DNA from: Thermoanaerobaculia bacterium
Lineage (GTDB): Bacteria; Acidobacteriota; Thermoanaerobaculia; Multivoradales; JAGPDF01
NCBI GenBank assembly: GCA_018057705.1
Contig: JAGPDF010000024.1
Span: 1-58,469 of the forward strand
Length of the DNA: 58,469 nucleotides
Direction of reading: 5' to 3'
A model generated the notes under the pieces. That model ran no database searches and was not told the origin of the DNA. It saw only the letters and a program-made list of their open reading frames with translations. Of the stretch, positions 1-11,768 are shown one piece after another (position 1 is the stretch's first letter; every line of letters begins with the position of its first letter). The translations under genes were made by a program, and so were the position numbers.

Positions 1-1068
1 CGGATCCTCCGCCTTCATCCCCGGCGCGAGCTGGGAGACGTGCAGCAGCCCTTCGACTCCCGGCTGGAGCTCGATGAACCAGCCGAACTCGGACTTGCGC
101 ATCACCTTGCCGGTGAACTTGTTGCCGCCCGCGTACTGGGCCGCGATGCTCTCCCACGGATCGGGCTCGAGCGCCTTCATCGAGAGCGAAACGCGGTCGC
201 CGCCCTTGGGCAGCTTGATGATCTTCGCGGTGACCTCGTCACCGACCTTGAGCACTTCGTTCGGGTGGGTCACCCGGGTGCGCTTCAGCTCGGAGACGTG
301 GATCAGGCCTTCGATCCCGCCGAGATCGACGAAGGCGCCGAAGTCGGTGAGCGAGATCACCTTGCCGGTGACGGTCGAGCCGACGGTCAACGCAGCGCGG
401 GTTTCGGCGGTCTTGTGCGCGCGCTCGTCGCGCAGCACGGCGGCGTGCGAGACCACGAGCCGATGACCCTTCTCCTCGACGCGCAGGACGCGGAAGAGAA
501 AGCTCTGGTCGAGATACTGCGCCGGCTCCTTGGGAGCGCCCAGCTCCATCGAGGAGCGCGGACAGAAGGAGGTGATGCCGTCGACCACGACGTGGAAACC
601 GCCCTGGTTCCAGCCGATGACCTTGCCTTCGACATAGGCCTGGTTGGCGATCGCCGTCTGCACGATCTCGCTCGGGACGAGGGCGAGCTCCTCCGGAGTG
701 GGAGCGACGAACTCGTCGACCGATTTGCCGGCGGGACGATGGCGCTTCTCCCGCGGCTTGCGGTCCGCCTTGTCGCCCTTGGGCCGGGCTCCGGCCTTCT
801 TGGCGCGCGGCCCGGCCGCGGTCTTGGCCGGCGCATCCTCGGCGGCAGGGGCGGCAGTCGCTTCTGCGGCGGCGGCGCCGTCGGTCGAGCCCGTTTCCTG
901 GGCGCCGGCTTCCGCCGCAACCGGCTGCGAGTCGGCGGCGACGGCCTCGGGGGCTGCCTCTACGGCAACCTCGGGCGTGGACGGAGTCGCTTCCGCGGGG
1001 GTCTCCGGGGCATCGGATGCGTCAGGGGACGTTTCAGGCGTGACTTGGCTGTTCTCGAGCTCGGACAT
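1..1068 (-). CDS. S1-domain RNA-binding protein (30S ribosomal protein S1-like), C-terminus missing
   Basis: Open frame of 356 codons from ATG at 1068 running off the left edge. Residues 1 to about 110 are a low-complexity Ala/Pro/Glu then Lys/Arg-rich extension. At least three S1 (OB-fold) repeats follow; the second contains GKVISLTDFGAFVDLGG and GLIHVSEL, and the third GKVMRKSEFGWFIEL and GLLHVSQL. S1 repeats bind single-stranded RNA; in ribosomal protein S1 they bring mRNA to the 30S subunit. A GGAG Shine-Dalgarno precedes the ATG. The long acidic/basic N-terminal tail is unlike E. coli S1, so a non-ribosomal S1 protein cannot be excluded while the C-terminus is unseen. Confidence 0.87.
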   Translation of the reverse strand, partial: MSELENSQVTPETSPDASDAPETPAEATPSTPEVAVEAAPEAVAADSQPVAAEAGAQETGSTDGAAAAEATAAPAAEDAPAKTAAGPRAKKAGARPKGDKADRKPREKRHRPAGKSVDEFVAPTPEELALVPSEIVQTAIANQAYVEGKVIGWNQGGFHVVVDGITSFCPRSSMELGAPKEPAQYLDQSFLFRVLRVEEKGHRLVVSHAAVLRDERAHKTAETRAALTVGSTVTGKVISLTDFGAFVDLGGIEGLIHVSELKRTRVTHPNEVLKVGDEVTAKIIKLPKGGDRVSLSMKALEPDPWESIAAQYAGGNKFTGKVMRKSEFGWFIELQPGVEGLLHVSQLAPGMKAEDP

Positions 1069-1204
1069 GCGGGACTCCGTCATGCAAGTTTCGGGGCGAT
1101 TCCGGCGAAGGCCTCCGGGGAGGCACGGCTTGCCCGGAGAATAGCGCAAGAAGCGCGCGGAGCGAAGCCAGCCCGGGGAAGCCGCCCGGAGGGGCAGTGG
1201 AGGC

Positions 1205-1210
1205 TAGACT
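1205..1210 (+). promoter_or_regulatory. Putative leaderless -10 box TAGACT
   Basis: TAGACT lies 8 nt upstream of the GTG at 1219, with no Shine-Dalgarno in between. Confidence 0.4.
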
Positions 1211-1218
1211 GGGGGCCT

Positions 1219-2328
1219 GTGCAGGAGCCGACGCGATTCGCCTGGTTCGTCACGCCGCACGGGTTCGGCCACGCGGCGCGCACGGCGGCGATCGTGGAGG
1301 CGCTGGGGCGGCGCCTGCCGGAATGCAGGATCGACCTCTGGACTTCGGTTCCGGACTGGTTCTTCGAGGAATCGCTCACCGTTGCGTACCGCCGTCACGA
1401 GGTGGTGTGCGACGTCGGCCTGATCCAGAAGAGCCCGGTCGAGGAGGATCTGCCGGCCTCCCTTGCGATGCTCGCGGAGTTCTGGTCGGCCGCGGAGCGC
1501 GTCCGGATCCGCGCAGTGGCGGCGGCGGTCACCGCCTCCGGCGCCGCCTGCGTGGTCGCCGACATCGCGCCGTTCGGCCTCGCGGTCGCGCGCGCTGCCG
1601 GGCTCCCCGCGGTGCTGATCGAGAACTTCACCTGGGACTGGATCTACGAACCGCTGGCGGCGACCGATCCGCGGTTCTCCGACTGGGCGGCGAAGCTGGC
1701 GGCGATCTCTGCCGGGCCCGATCTCCATCTCCAGCTCGAGCCGTGCTGCCGGCCTGCCGCCGGAGCGCTCCTCGTGCCGCCCGTGGCGCGTGCGCCGCGG
1801 ACGAACCGGGAGGCGATTCAGGAGCGCCTCGCCATCCCGCCCGGGGATCGGATCGTGCTGGTGAGCTTCGGCGGCGTCGAGCACCGGCTGACGAGCCTCG
1901 GCCCTCTGGCCGGGCGCGAGCGAACGACGTTCGTGCTTCCGGGGGCGAGCCGGGAAGAGCGCTGGGAGGGCAACCTCCGCCTGTTGCCGCACCACACGCC
2001 GATCTACCATCCCGACCTCGTCGCCGCCGCCGACCTGGTGGTCGGCAAGCTCGGCTACTCGACCGTCGCCGAGGTCGTGACGGCGGGCGGCCGGATGCTC
2101 TACGTGCCGCGCAGCGGTTTTCGGGAATCGGCCGAGCTCGTGCGCTACCTGGAGGCTCGCCTGCCCGCCGAGCCGATCGCCATGGCCGAGCTCGAAAGCG
2201 GCGATTGGGTGGGCCGGCTGCCCGGGATCCTGGCGCGCGCCCCTTCCGCCGCGGTGGACGGGCAGGGTGCCGCGATGGCGGCGCAGCGTATCGCGCAGTG
2301 GTGGGCCGGTCGCCGCGCCGTCGACTAG
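1219..2328 (+). CDS. Glycosyltransferase-like protein (GT-B fold, MurG/teichuronic-type)
   Basis: 369 aa. The N-terminal HGFGHAAR glycine-rich loop and the C-terminal GKLGYSTVAEVVTAGG segment are the two landmarks of GT-B glycosyltransferases of the MurG/UGT-like superfamily, which carry a nucleotide-sugar site in the C-terminal half. No membrane segment is seen, so it is probably cytosolic. A longer open frame extends upstream, but that stretch is antisense to the S1 gene; I placed the start at GTG 1219 because homology-like sequence begins there (FAWFVTPHGFGH) and a TANNNT box sits just before it. Its stop overlaps the convergent oxidase gene by 4 bp. Donor and acceptor are unknown; an N-acetylglucosaminyl or L-arabinokinase-like N-domain relationship is possible. 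Confidence 0.72.
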   Translation: MQEPTRFAWFVTPHGFGHAARTAAIVEALGRRLPECRIDLWTSVPDWFFEESLTVAYRRHEVVCDVGLIQKSPVEEDLPASLAMLAEFWSAAERVRIRAVAAAVTASGAACVVADIAPFGLAVARAAGLPAVLIENFTWDWIYEPLAATDPRFSDWAAKLAAISAGPDLHLQLEPCCRPAAGALLVPPVARAPRTNREAIQERLAIPPGDRIVLVSFGGVEHRLTSLGPLAGRERTTFVLPGASREERWEGNLRLLPHHTPIYHPDLVAAADLVVGKLGYSTVAEVVTAGGRMLYVPRSGFRESAELVRYLEARLPAEPIAMAELESGDWVGRLPGILARAPSAAVDGQGAAMAAQRIAQWWAGRRAVD

Positions 2329-4043
2329 AGCCGGCCGGCCGTCTTCTGGCCCGGCTGGGGGCTGGCGGTGCCGGAATCGTCCGGATCGTCGGGTTCGCCC
2401 ACCGTCTCCGACCAGGCCGAGCTGGCGCCGCCTTCGAAGCCGTCGCGGAACAGGCCGCTGTCGAGGCGGATGACCCGACCTTGCGACGGCACGCCGTCGG
2501 CGGTGAGCGCGAACATCAGGTAGTGGCCGGGTGGGGCGAGGCGCGGGTCGGCCGGCGCGCTGACGGCGAGCCCCTGCGCCGCAGGTGTGACGGCGAGGCG
2601 CAGGAAGCGCTGGTTCATGTCGAAGCCGTGCGTGACCGAGCCGAGCCGCACCCAGGTGATCTCCGTGACCGCCGTCTCGGGCGCGAAGAGCGGCGCGAAG
2701 CGCTCGCCGTAGTGCACTGCGCCGGGGGCGCTGAGGATCGACGGGCGGGGCCCGCGGAAGAGGTAGGGCGGAGAAAAGAGCTGGCCGTCGAAATGGTTGG
2801 GGTCGTCGTGCTCGCTGTCGCGCGGATGGCCGCCGCCGGCGGCGAGGACGCGGCCGTCCGGGAGCAGCAGCGCCACCGAATGGTAGAGGCGCGGGACGGC
2901 CATCGCAGCGAGCGTGGTCCAGGTCTCGGTTGCGGGATCCCAGAGCTCGGGAGCGAGGACCGCTCCGGTCGAGTTGTTGAAGCCCGCCGCGGAGCTGCCG
3001 CCGGTCGCGAGCACCGTGCCGTCGGGGAGGAGCGTCAGATTCAGGTGGCGCCGTGCTGCCGCCATCGGCTGAAGCTCACGAAAGGCAGGCTGGGCCTGCG
3101 TCAGGTCGATTGCCTGCGCCGCGGCGGTCGGCGGATCGCCACCGCCGGCGAGCAGCACCTTTCCTGCGCCATAGATGACCGCCGAACCCTGCGAGCGGTA
3201 GCCGTGCCCGCTGCCGGCGAGTGGGCTCCAGTCGCCCTCCCCGACCGGGTCGAGCATCACGGCGTTCGGCGCCGGCCCGACGACGAAACCCCGGCCATCG
3301 GGGGCCTGGAAGACGAACGGGTAGTAGGGCAGAAGGCGCTCCGCCTCGGAGAGGTCGCGCCACTCGAGGCTGGCCGGGTGAAAGACCTGCGGTAGCCGGT
3401 TGGCTCCGGCCTGCTCATCCGAGCCCGCCATGACCAGGACGCTGCCATCGGCGAGGGTCGTGGCGGTCGGGTACCAGCGTCCGGCGTTCATCTCGGGCGC
3501 CATCGCCCAGGAGGGCTGGAACGGATCGTAGATGGCGACGAACGGTTGGCCGACCCCGTCGGCGAAGTGGCCGCCGGCGACGAACAGGCGGCCGTCGGCA
3601 AGCAGGGTGTGGCCGGAGCAGAAGAGGTCGTGCCCCGGCGGCGGAGCCGGAGCCTTGGAGAACAGACCGGTCGATGGGTCCCACAGACGTGGATGGCCGT
3701 CCCCACCGGGGAGGTCGTGGCGGTCCCAGAAGAGGACCTGTCCGGTCGGCAGGAGCGTGGCGTGGATCGGGATCGTCGGAAAGGCAATGGGCTCGGTCCA
3801 CTCCCCGGCGAGCGACCTCGAAGCGGGCGGGGCCGGATCCTCGACGGTGTCGGCGAGGGTCGGGCTCGGCGTGGGCACGGCGGACCCGGGTGCCCCTGGG
3901 GCGAGCGCCGCCCCTGCCGCCCAGGCTGCCAGTACGGCCGCCGACCGGAGAGACCGGAAGAGGCGGCGGAGGAACTGAACGCCGCGGCCTTCAGGCGTCG
4001 CCAGCGGCTGGCGCCGGGCACATCGCTTGCTGTCGTGAGCCAC
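2325..4043 (-). CDS. Secreted radical-copper oxidase (galactose/glyoxal oxidase family)
   Basis: 572 aa, GTG start. A signal-peptide-like hydrophobic stretch lies at about residues 33-55, followed by a kelch-type seven-bladed propeller and a C-terminal E-set (DUF1929) domain. The copper-radical ligands of glyoxal/galactose oxidase are all present in order: Cys142 (DLFCSGHTL) and Tyr191 (RWYPTATTL) for the Cys-Tyr crosslink, Tyr387-His388 (RLYHSVALL) and His472 (VTHGFDMNQRF). Family members oxidise primary alcohols or aldehydes to produce H2O2, usually on carbohydrates or small aldehydes; the substrate here is unknown. The protein ends with LFRDGFEGG....AW, a tail shared with the FG-GAP protein at 20773. 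The gene is monocistronic, with TAGAAT 6 nt before the start. Confidence 0.8.
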   Translation of the reverse strand: MAHDSKRCARRQPLATPEGRGVQFLRRLFRSLRSAAVLAAWAAGAALAPGAPGSAVPTPSPTLADTVEDPAPPASRSLAGEWTEPIAFPTIPIHATLLPTGQVLFWDRHDLPGGDGHPRLWDPSTGLFSKAPAPPPGHDLFCSGHTLLADGRLFVAGGHFADGVGQPFVAIYDPFQPSWAMAPEMNAGRWYPTATTLADGSVLVMAGSDEQAGANRLPQVFHPASLEWRDLSEAERLLPYYPFVFQAPDGRGFVVGPAPNAVMLDPVGEGDWSPLAGSGHGYRSQGSAVIYGAGKVLLAGGGDPPTAAAQAIDLTQAQPAFRELQPMAAARRHLNLTLLPDGTVLATGGSSAAGFNNSTGAVLAPELWDPATETWTTLAAMAVPRLYHSVALLLPDGRVLAAGGGHPRDSEHDDPNHFDGQLFSPPYLFRGPRPSILSAPGAVHYGERFAPLFAPETAVTEITWVRLGSVTHGFDMNQRFLRLAVTPAAQGLAVSAPADPRLAPPGHYLMFALTADGVPSQGRVIRLDSGLFRDGFEGGASSAWSETVGEPDDPDDSGTASPQPGQKTAGRL

Positions 4044-4049
4044 GGGCCG

Positions 4050-4055
4050 ATTCTA
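4050..4055 (-). promoter_or_regulatory. Putative leaderless -10 box TAGAAT
   Basis: TAGAAT on the minus strand, 6 nt upstream of the GTG of the radical-copper oxidase (4043). Confidence 0.5.
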
Positions 4056-4147
4056 TCTGTGCGCAGGTGGACTGCCGAGCGGTCGCGTCGGAAGCGAGTA
4101 CACTTGGCGGAGAAGGTCTGCAGCACCCATCCTGAAAGGAGACAATC

Positions 4148-5089
4148 ATGAATCGAACTCTCGTTCGTCTGCGGGCGATCTCCCTGGCTCTCGCCGGATT
4201 CTGTGGAATTTTGTTCGTGGCGGAGGGGGTCACGGCGCAGGAGTACCCGCGCCTCGCGGCACGCCACGCCGGCAGCGGCACCTATGAGATTCGGGGCGGC
4301 GGCGGCACCTGGGAGCTCGCCGACGCTCGCGTCGTCCTGGACGATCAGGGACGGGCTTCGATCGCCGTCTCGGGCCGCAAGATCCAGCTGGAGATGAGCG
4401 GCCGCATCGTCGGCTGGAACGGCCGCGAGCATGTCGACATCGTGCTCGACACGTTCGACGGCAAGGCCACGACCGCCAAGGGCTGGATCGCTCTCGACCG
4501 CCGCGGCGGCTTCGAGCGCATCGAGTTCGACGGCCAATCGCCGGTCCGGTTGGGGGTCACTTTCCGCTCGAAGGGGGCGAATCTCGAGCCCCCACCGCCT
4601 CCGGTGCGCCCCCCTTCGCCGCCGTCCGGGATGACTGAGGAACCCAATGTCAACCGGCGTGGGGCCGACTATCGCCACTTCACCTCCGAGACGCTCGGAC
4701 GCTGCCAGGGGACCTGCAAAGGGGACACGCGCTGCCGTGCCTACTCCTACAACCTCAACACCCGGATCTGCTATCTGAAGTCCCAGGTGCCGAGCCCGAG
4801 CAGCGACCGCGCGGTCATCTCGGGGGTCAAGGAGGGCTGGAACGGCGGTCCTGGAGGAGGCCACGAGGGCGGCGGGAGCTCGCTCACCGAAGAGCGGGGC
4901 CTGGACCGCCGCGGCAACGACTACAGCGATTTTCGCGTGCGTGACCTGCGCGAGTGCCAGGACTCGTGCCGACGCGACGACCGTTGCCGCGCCTACACCT
5001 ACGACACGATCGAACGCGTCTGCTGGCTCAAGGACCGGGTCAACTCCGAGCAGCGCAACCGCGACATGGTGACCGGCTACAAAGAGTAG
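4148..5089 (+). CDS. Secreted protein with two PAN/Apple domains
   Basis: 313 aa. Signal peptide at residues 1-30 (likely cleavage after VTA). Residues 31-140 form an uncharacterised beta-rich region. A proline-rich linker (148-160) leads to two PAN_4-like modules at about 170-228 and 252-312. Each module has four regularly spaced cysteines (186/190/196/208 and 270/274/280/292) and the RCRAYSY/RCRAYTY core. PAN modules bind proteins or carbohydrates and are disulfide-stabilised, which fits a periplasmic or surface role. A strong AAGGAG Shine-Dalgarno precedes the ATG, unlike many neighbours. It stands alone between the divergent oxidase gene and carB. No enzymatic domain is visible. Confidence 0.75.
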   Translation: MNRTLVRLRAISLALAGFCGILFVAEGVTAQEYPRLAARHAGSGTYEIRGGGGTWELADARVVLDDQGRASIAVSGRKIQLEMSGRIVGWNGREHVDIVLDTFDGKATTAKGWIALDRRGGFERIEFDGQSPVRLGVTFRSKGANLEPPPPPVRPPSPPSGMTEEPNVNRRGADYRHFTSETLGRCQGTCKGDTRCRAYSYNLNTRICYLKSQVPSPSSDRAVISGVKEGWNGGPGGGHEGGGSSLTEERGLDRRGNDYSDFRVRDLRECQDSCRRDDRCRAYTYDTIERVCWLKDRVNSEQRNRDMVTGYKE

Positions 5090-5165
5090 CGCGAGCGCTC
5101 GCTGGCGTCCTGCCGCCGCGGCCGGGGAAACTCCGGAGCTCCCGGAGACCCCGAGTCGCGGCTGA

Positions 5166-5171
5166 TAGGAT
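5166..5171 (+). promoter_or_regulatory. Putative leaderless -10 box TAGGAT
   Basis: TAGGAT, 8 nt before the carB ATG at 5180. Confidence 0.4.
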
Positions 5172-5179
5172 CGGATGGC

Positions 5180-8439
<3,260 letters not shown>

Positions 8440-8443
<4 letters not shown>

Positions 8444-8922
8444 CCGCCGGAGCTCCGGAGATCCGGATCTTCACCGACGGCGCCTGCAGCGGCAACCCGG
8501 GGCCGGGCGGCTACGGCGTCGTGCTGGTTTCCGGAGTGCATCGCAAGGAGCTCGCGAAGGGCTTCCGCAAGACGACCAACAACCGAATGGAGCTCCTCGC
8601 CGTCATCGACGGACTCAAGTCGCTCAAGAACCGCCGGCGAGTGGAGATCTGGAGCGACTCGAAGTACGTCGTCGAGGCGATCGAGAAGGGCTGGGCGCGC
8701 AAGTGGCGCGACAACGGATGGCGCAAGGCCGACAAGAAGCCGGCGCTCAATCCTGACCTCTGGCAGGAGCTCCTGGCGCTCCTCGACATGCACCAGGTCA
8801 AGTTCCTCTGGCTGCGCGGGCACGACGGGCATCCGGAAAACGAACGCGCCGATCAGCTCGCCGTGACCGCCCTGCGCGGACCGGAGCTCGCGATCGATCG
8901 TGTGTACGAGGCGGGCAAGTAG
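8440..8922 (+). CDS. rnhA: Ribonuclease HI
   Basis: 160 aa, the usual RNase HI length. It hydrolyses the RNA strand of RNA-DNA hybrids (R-loops, primers). The four catalytic carboxylates of the DEDD set are present: Asp13 ([11 protein letters not shown]), Glu51 (NRMELLAV), Asp73 (WSDSKYV) and Asp138 (ENERADQLA); His128 corresponds to E. coli His124. The start is GTG at 8440, overlapping the carB TGA; the longer upstream frame is only carB antiphase. It is followed 16 bp later by fumC. Confidence 0.95.
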
Positions 8923-8938
8923 GCAAAGGAGAAGTGAG

Positions 8939-10357
8939 ATGGCGGCGAGCCGAATGGAGAAGGACAGTCTGGGCGAGATCGAAGTCGCAGGAGAGGTCTA
9001 CTGGGGCGCGCAGACCGAGCGCGCGCGGCGCAACTTCCCGGTCTCCGGCCTGACGTTCCAGCGCCGCTTCATCGCCGCGCTGGGCCTGATCAAGGGCGAG
9101 TGCGCAGCCGTCAACGCCGAGATGGGCATCGTCGACCGCGACCTCGCGGAGGCGATCCAGAATGCGGCGCTCGAAGTCTACGAAGGGAAGCACGACGCTC
9201 ACTTTCCCCTCGACATCTTCCAGACCGGCTCGGGCACCTCGACCAACATGAACGCCAACGAAGTGATCTCGAACCGGGCGATCGAGATGCTCGGGGGGGT
9301 CGTCGGGTCGAAGAAGCCGGTGCATCCGAACGACCATGTCAACGCCGGACAATCGTCGAATGACGTCATTCCGACGGCCATTCACATCTCGGCCTACGCC
9401 GCGATCACCGAAGACCTGGAGCCCGCGCTCGTCCGGCTGCGCGCCGCCCTGGCGAGGAAGGCGGTCGAGTTCGACGACGTCGTGAAGATTGGCCGCACGC
9501 ACCTGCAGGACGCCGTCCCGATTCGCCTCGGTCAGGATTTTTCCGGTTTCGCGCAGCAGATCGGCAACGGCATCGAGCGCTTGCACGCGGTACGTCCACG
9601 GCTCGCCGAGCTCGCGCTCGGCGGCACGGCGGTCGGAACCGGTCTGAACGCGCCGCCGGGATTCGCCGACGCGGTCATCGGCCGCATGGCGGGGCGCACC
9701 GCGCACCCGTTCCTGCCGGCCCGCAACCGCTTCGAGGCGATGGCCGGCAAGGACGCCGCCGTCGAAACGAGCGGCGCCTTGAAGACGATCGCGGTCTCGC
9801 TCAACAAGATCGCCAACGACCTGCGTTGGCTGGCGTCGGGGCCGCGTTGCGGCATCGGGGAGATCTCGCTGCCGTCGCTGCAGCCGGGGAGCTCGATCAT
9901 GCCCGGCAAGGTCAATCCGGTGATTCCGGAGATGACGATCATGGTCGCGGCGCAGGTGGTCGGCAACGATGCGACGATCACCCTCGGCGGCATGAACGGC
10001 AACTTCGAGTTGAACGTCATGATGCCGGTGATCGCCTACAACCTGCTGCAGTCGGTCGAGCTTCTGACCTCGGCGGCGAACCTACTGGTCGACCGCTGCA
10101 TCTCGGGCATCACCGCCAACCGCGAGCGCTGCCTCGAGCTCGTCGAGCGCTCGCTCGCCATGGTGACCGCTCTCGCGCCGCGGATCGGCTACGACGCCGC
10201 CGCGGCGATCGCCAAGGAGTCGGTGGCCACGGGCAAGACCGTGCGCGAGCTCTGCGTCGAGAAGCAGATCCTCCCTCCCGACGAGCTCGCCGCCATCCTC
10301 GATCCCTACTCCCAGACCGTAGGCGGCATCGTCGAGGGGGCAAGCGCCGGCGGTTAG
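8939..10357 (+). CDS. fumC: Class II fumarate hydratase
   Basis: 472 aa. Reversibly hydrates fumarate to (S)-malate in the TCA cycle; iron-independent homotetramer in this class. The superfamily signature [12 protein letters not shown] is at about residues 319-330, and the N-terminal substrate loop [14 protein letters not shown] and [11 protein letters not shown] are intact. A good Shine-Dalgarno (AAGGAGAAG) precedes the ATG at 8939. Last gene of the carB-rnhA-fumC transcription unit. Confidence 0.97.
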   Translation: MAASRMEKDSLGEIEVAGEVYWGAQTERARRNFPVSGLTFQRRFIAALGLIKGECAAVNAEMGIVDRDLAEAIQNAALEVYEGKHDAHFPLDIFQTGSGTSTNMNANEVISNRAIEMLGGVVGSKKPVHPNDHVNAGQSSNDVIPTAIHISAYAAITEDLEPALVRLRAALARKAVEFDDVVKIGRTHLQDAVPIRLGQDFSGFAQQIGNGIERLHAVRPRLAELALGGTAVGTGLNAPPGFADAVIGRMAGRTAHPFLPARNRFEAMAGKDAAVETSGALKTIAVSLNKIANDLRWLASGPRCGIGEISLPSLQPGSSIMPGKVNPVIPEMTIMVAAQVVGNDATITLGGMNGNFELNVMMPVIAYNLLQSVELLTSAANLLVDRCISGITANRERCLELVERSLAMVTALAPRIGYDAAAAIAKESVATGKTVRELCVEKQILPPDELAAILDPYSQTVGGIVEGASAGG

Positions 10358-10394
10358 CCGGCGGGTTCAGATCGCCGCCGGCGGATAACCGGCG
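10345..10394. terminator. Tandem GC-rich hairpins between convergent genes
   Basis: Two back-to-back stems: CGCCGGC/GCCGGCG with a 5-nt loop (10345-10363, spanning the fumC stop) and CGCCGG/CCGGCG with a 7-nt loop (10376-10394). Neither has a U-tract. They probably help end transcription from both sides, but intrinsic termination is not certain. Confidence 0.35.
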
Positions 10395-10416
10395 TGGTCG
10401 AAGTGACCTCCGGAAG

Positions 10417-10644
10417 CTAGAGCTGAAACGGCTCGGCGGGGCCGTCGTCGAAGGCGCGCATGCCGTGGCGCTTCACCCACTCGTCGGACCAGCGCGTCAC
10501 GAACTCGAGATACTCCGCGAACGGCATCGGGAAGGCGTAGCGGATGTCGTCGAGGGCGCGCACGTCCTCGGGCGTCACCGGTAGCGAGAACTCCAGCCGT
10601 TCAGGCGTCGAAGCCGAGGGCCCTTCGGTACTCCGCGAGCTCAT
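10417..10644 (-). CDS. Small protein downstream of nucleotidyltransferase, unknown function
   Basis: 75 aa, ending RAFDDGPAEPFQL. The ATG at 10644 lies inside the 3' end of the nucleotidyltransferase gene (44-bp overlap). It is preceded by TATCTT with 7-nt spacing, a leaderless-type promoter, which decides this start; GTG at about 10575 is an alternative. The protein is acidic and aromatic-rich with no recognised domain. Its position suggests a partner of the nucleotidyltransferase, as in MNT/HEPN-like pairs, but I cannot see a clear HEPN RxxxxxH motif. Confidence 0.5.
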   Translation of the reverse strand: MSSRSTEGPSASTPERLEFSLPVTPEDVRALDDIRYAFPMPFAEYLEFVTRWSDEWVKRHGMRAFDDGPAEPFQL

Positions 10645-11128
10645 ACCGATCAAGATAGTGGAGAACCGTCGGCCTGTCCACCAGGCCTTTGAGCAGAAGA
10701 GCCCGAACGTCCTCGAGGTCGATTCCCTGACGAGTAGGGTTCTGCTGGAGCGCAAAGAGCTTCATGGCGACCAGATGCTCTGGATCCACGATCGGAACGG
10801 ACTCGGAGTCGAAGAGGACCTGCGGTCTGGCGCGGGCGAAGAGAGCCTCGGCTGTTGGACCCGAGACGAAGAGCAGGTCGACGCGCTCAGCGGTTCCTGG
10901 TCGGGAGTGGTTCGAGAATCCCGCCGTTCTGCGAAACGTATCGAATCCTAGACTTTCCAGTGCCGCGACTGCCGCGTCGGCGTCGACGCTGCGGATGGCC
11001 AGGTCCAGGTCCTGCGTGCCGCGGACGACACCGTGGGCGGCGATGGCTACCCCTCCGACGACGATCGCGGGGACGTCGGACTCGCGAAGCGCCTTCAGGG
11101 TCTCGGCGAGGACCCTGCCGAAGTTCAT
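10601..11128 (-). CDS. Nucleotidyltransferase-fold protein (MNT/AbiEii-like)
   Basis: 175 aa. N-terminal VVGGVAIAAHGVVRGTQDLD gives the GG motif and the DLDL metal-binding aspartates of minimal nucleotidyltransferases. The C-terminal EHLVAMKLFALQQNPTRQ..DLEDV segment is typical of AbiEii/DUF6036-like members, which transfer nucleotides to tRNA or proteins in toxin-antitoxin and phage-defence settings. The target is unknown. It overlaps the 75-aa downstream gene. TATCTT lies 6 nt before the ATG. Confidence 0.7.
   Translation of the reverse strand: MNFGRVLAETLKALRESDVPAIVVGGVAIAAHGVVRGTQDLDLAIRSVDADAAVAALESLGFDTFRRTAGFSNHSRPGTAERVDLLFVSGPTAEALFARARPQVLFDSESVPIVDPEHLVAMKLFALQQNPTRQGIDLEDVRALLLKGLVDRPTVLHYLDRYELAEYRRALGFDA
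10652..10657 (-). promoter_or_regulatory. Putative intragenic leaderless -10 box TATCTT
   Basis: TATCTT inside the nucleotidyltransferase gene, 7 nt before the ATG of the 75-aa partner (10644). Confidence 0.4.
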
Positions 11129-11134
11129 GCGTCG

Positions 11135-11140
11135 AAGATA
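11135..11140 (-). promoter_or_regulatory. Putative leaderless -10 box TATCTT
   Basis: TATCTT, 6 nt before the nucleotidyltransferase ATG (11128). Confidence 0.4.
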
Positions 11141-11179
11141 GCGGTTCCAGCAGCGCGCGGCAATCTTCGCCGAGGGCGG

Positions 11180-11743
11180 CTAGTCGGTGTCCCACCGCCA
11201 GCCGAGGGCGACGGAGGCGGTGAAGTCGATGGTGTTGTCGCCGGCGTCGTAGGTGCGGCCGCGGATCTCGGGGCGCAGGTAGAGGTTCTCGCCGAACTCG
11301 GCGCGGTAGCCGATGCCGGCATGGATCGAGAGCGTCGACTTGGTGAGGTCGACGTCCGGATTGTTGACGTGCGCGTCGACGTCGAGGTTCGTAACGCCGA
11401 GACCGGAGAAGATCTCGAAGCCTTCGCCCCAGGGCAGGGCGACATAGGAGACCTCGAGCGAGTCGATCTGGGCGTCGACGTTGCCGGAGCGCCCATAGCC
11501 CTCGCCGTCGCTCTTCTCGTAGCGCTCGTAGCTAGCCATGAGCCCCCAGCCCTTCGACGGCATCCAGGTGCCGCGCAGGCCGTAAGAGACGTTCTCTTCG
11601 AGCTCCTCGGCGAAGTAGTAGCCGGCGAAGCCCTCGACCCGTCCCGAGCTCTGGGCCGAAAGAGTCGAAGGCGAAAGGGCCGCCGCCAACCAGAGCACTG
11701 CCGCGCCTGCCGCGAATCGGCCCTGAATCTTGGAACTCCGCAT
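11180..11743 (-). CDS. Outer-membrane beta-barrel protein
   Basis: 187 aa. Signal peptide at residues 1-29 (cleavage near LSAQS), then alternating amphipathic strands rich in Tyr/Gly (for example FAGYYFAEELEENVSYGL and YLRPEIRGRTYDAGDN) ending in an aromatic VALGWRWDTD, as in small OmpX/OMP_b-brl barrels. The ATG at 11743 has a near-perfect AAGGAGG Shine-Dalgarno; the longer upstream frame is antiphase to the selenoprotein gene. Function (porin, adhesin or structural) cannot be told from sequence. Confidence 0.75.
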   Translation of the reverse strand: MRSSKIQGRFAAGAAVLWLAAALSPSTLSAQSSGRVEGFAGYYFAEELEENVSYGLRGTWMPSKGWGLMASYERYEKSDGEGYGRSGNVDAQIDSLEVSYVALPWGEGFEIFSGLGVTNLDVDAHVNNPDVDLTKSTLSIHAGIGYRAEFGENLYLRPEIRGRTYDAGDNTIDFTASVALGWRWDTD

Positions 11744-11768
11744 GATCCCTCCTTGAAAGAGCAACGAG

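Noticed and set aside
40-1218. Long plus-strand open frame running into the glycosyltransferase
   Set aside because: Antisense of the S1-domain gene; repeats of low-complexity Gly/Arg are typical of GC-rich shadow frames. The real gene begins at GTG 1219.
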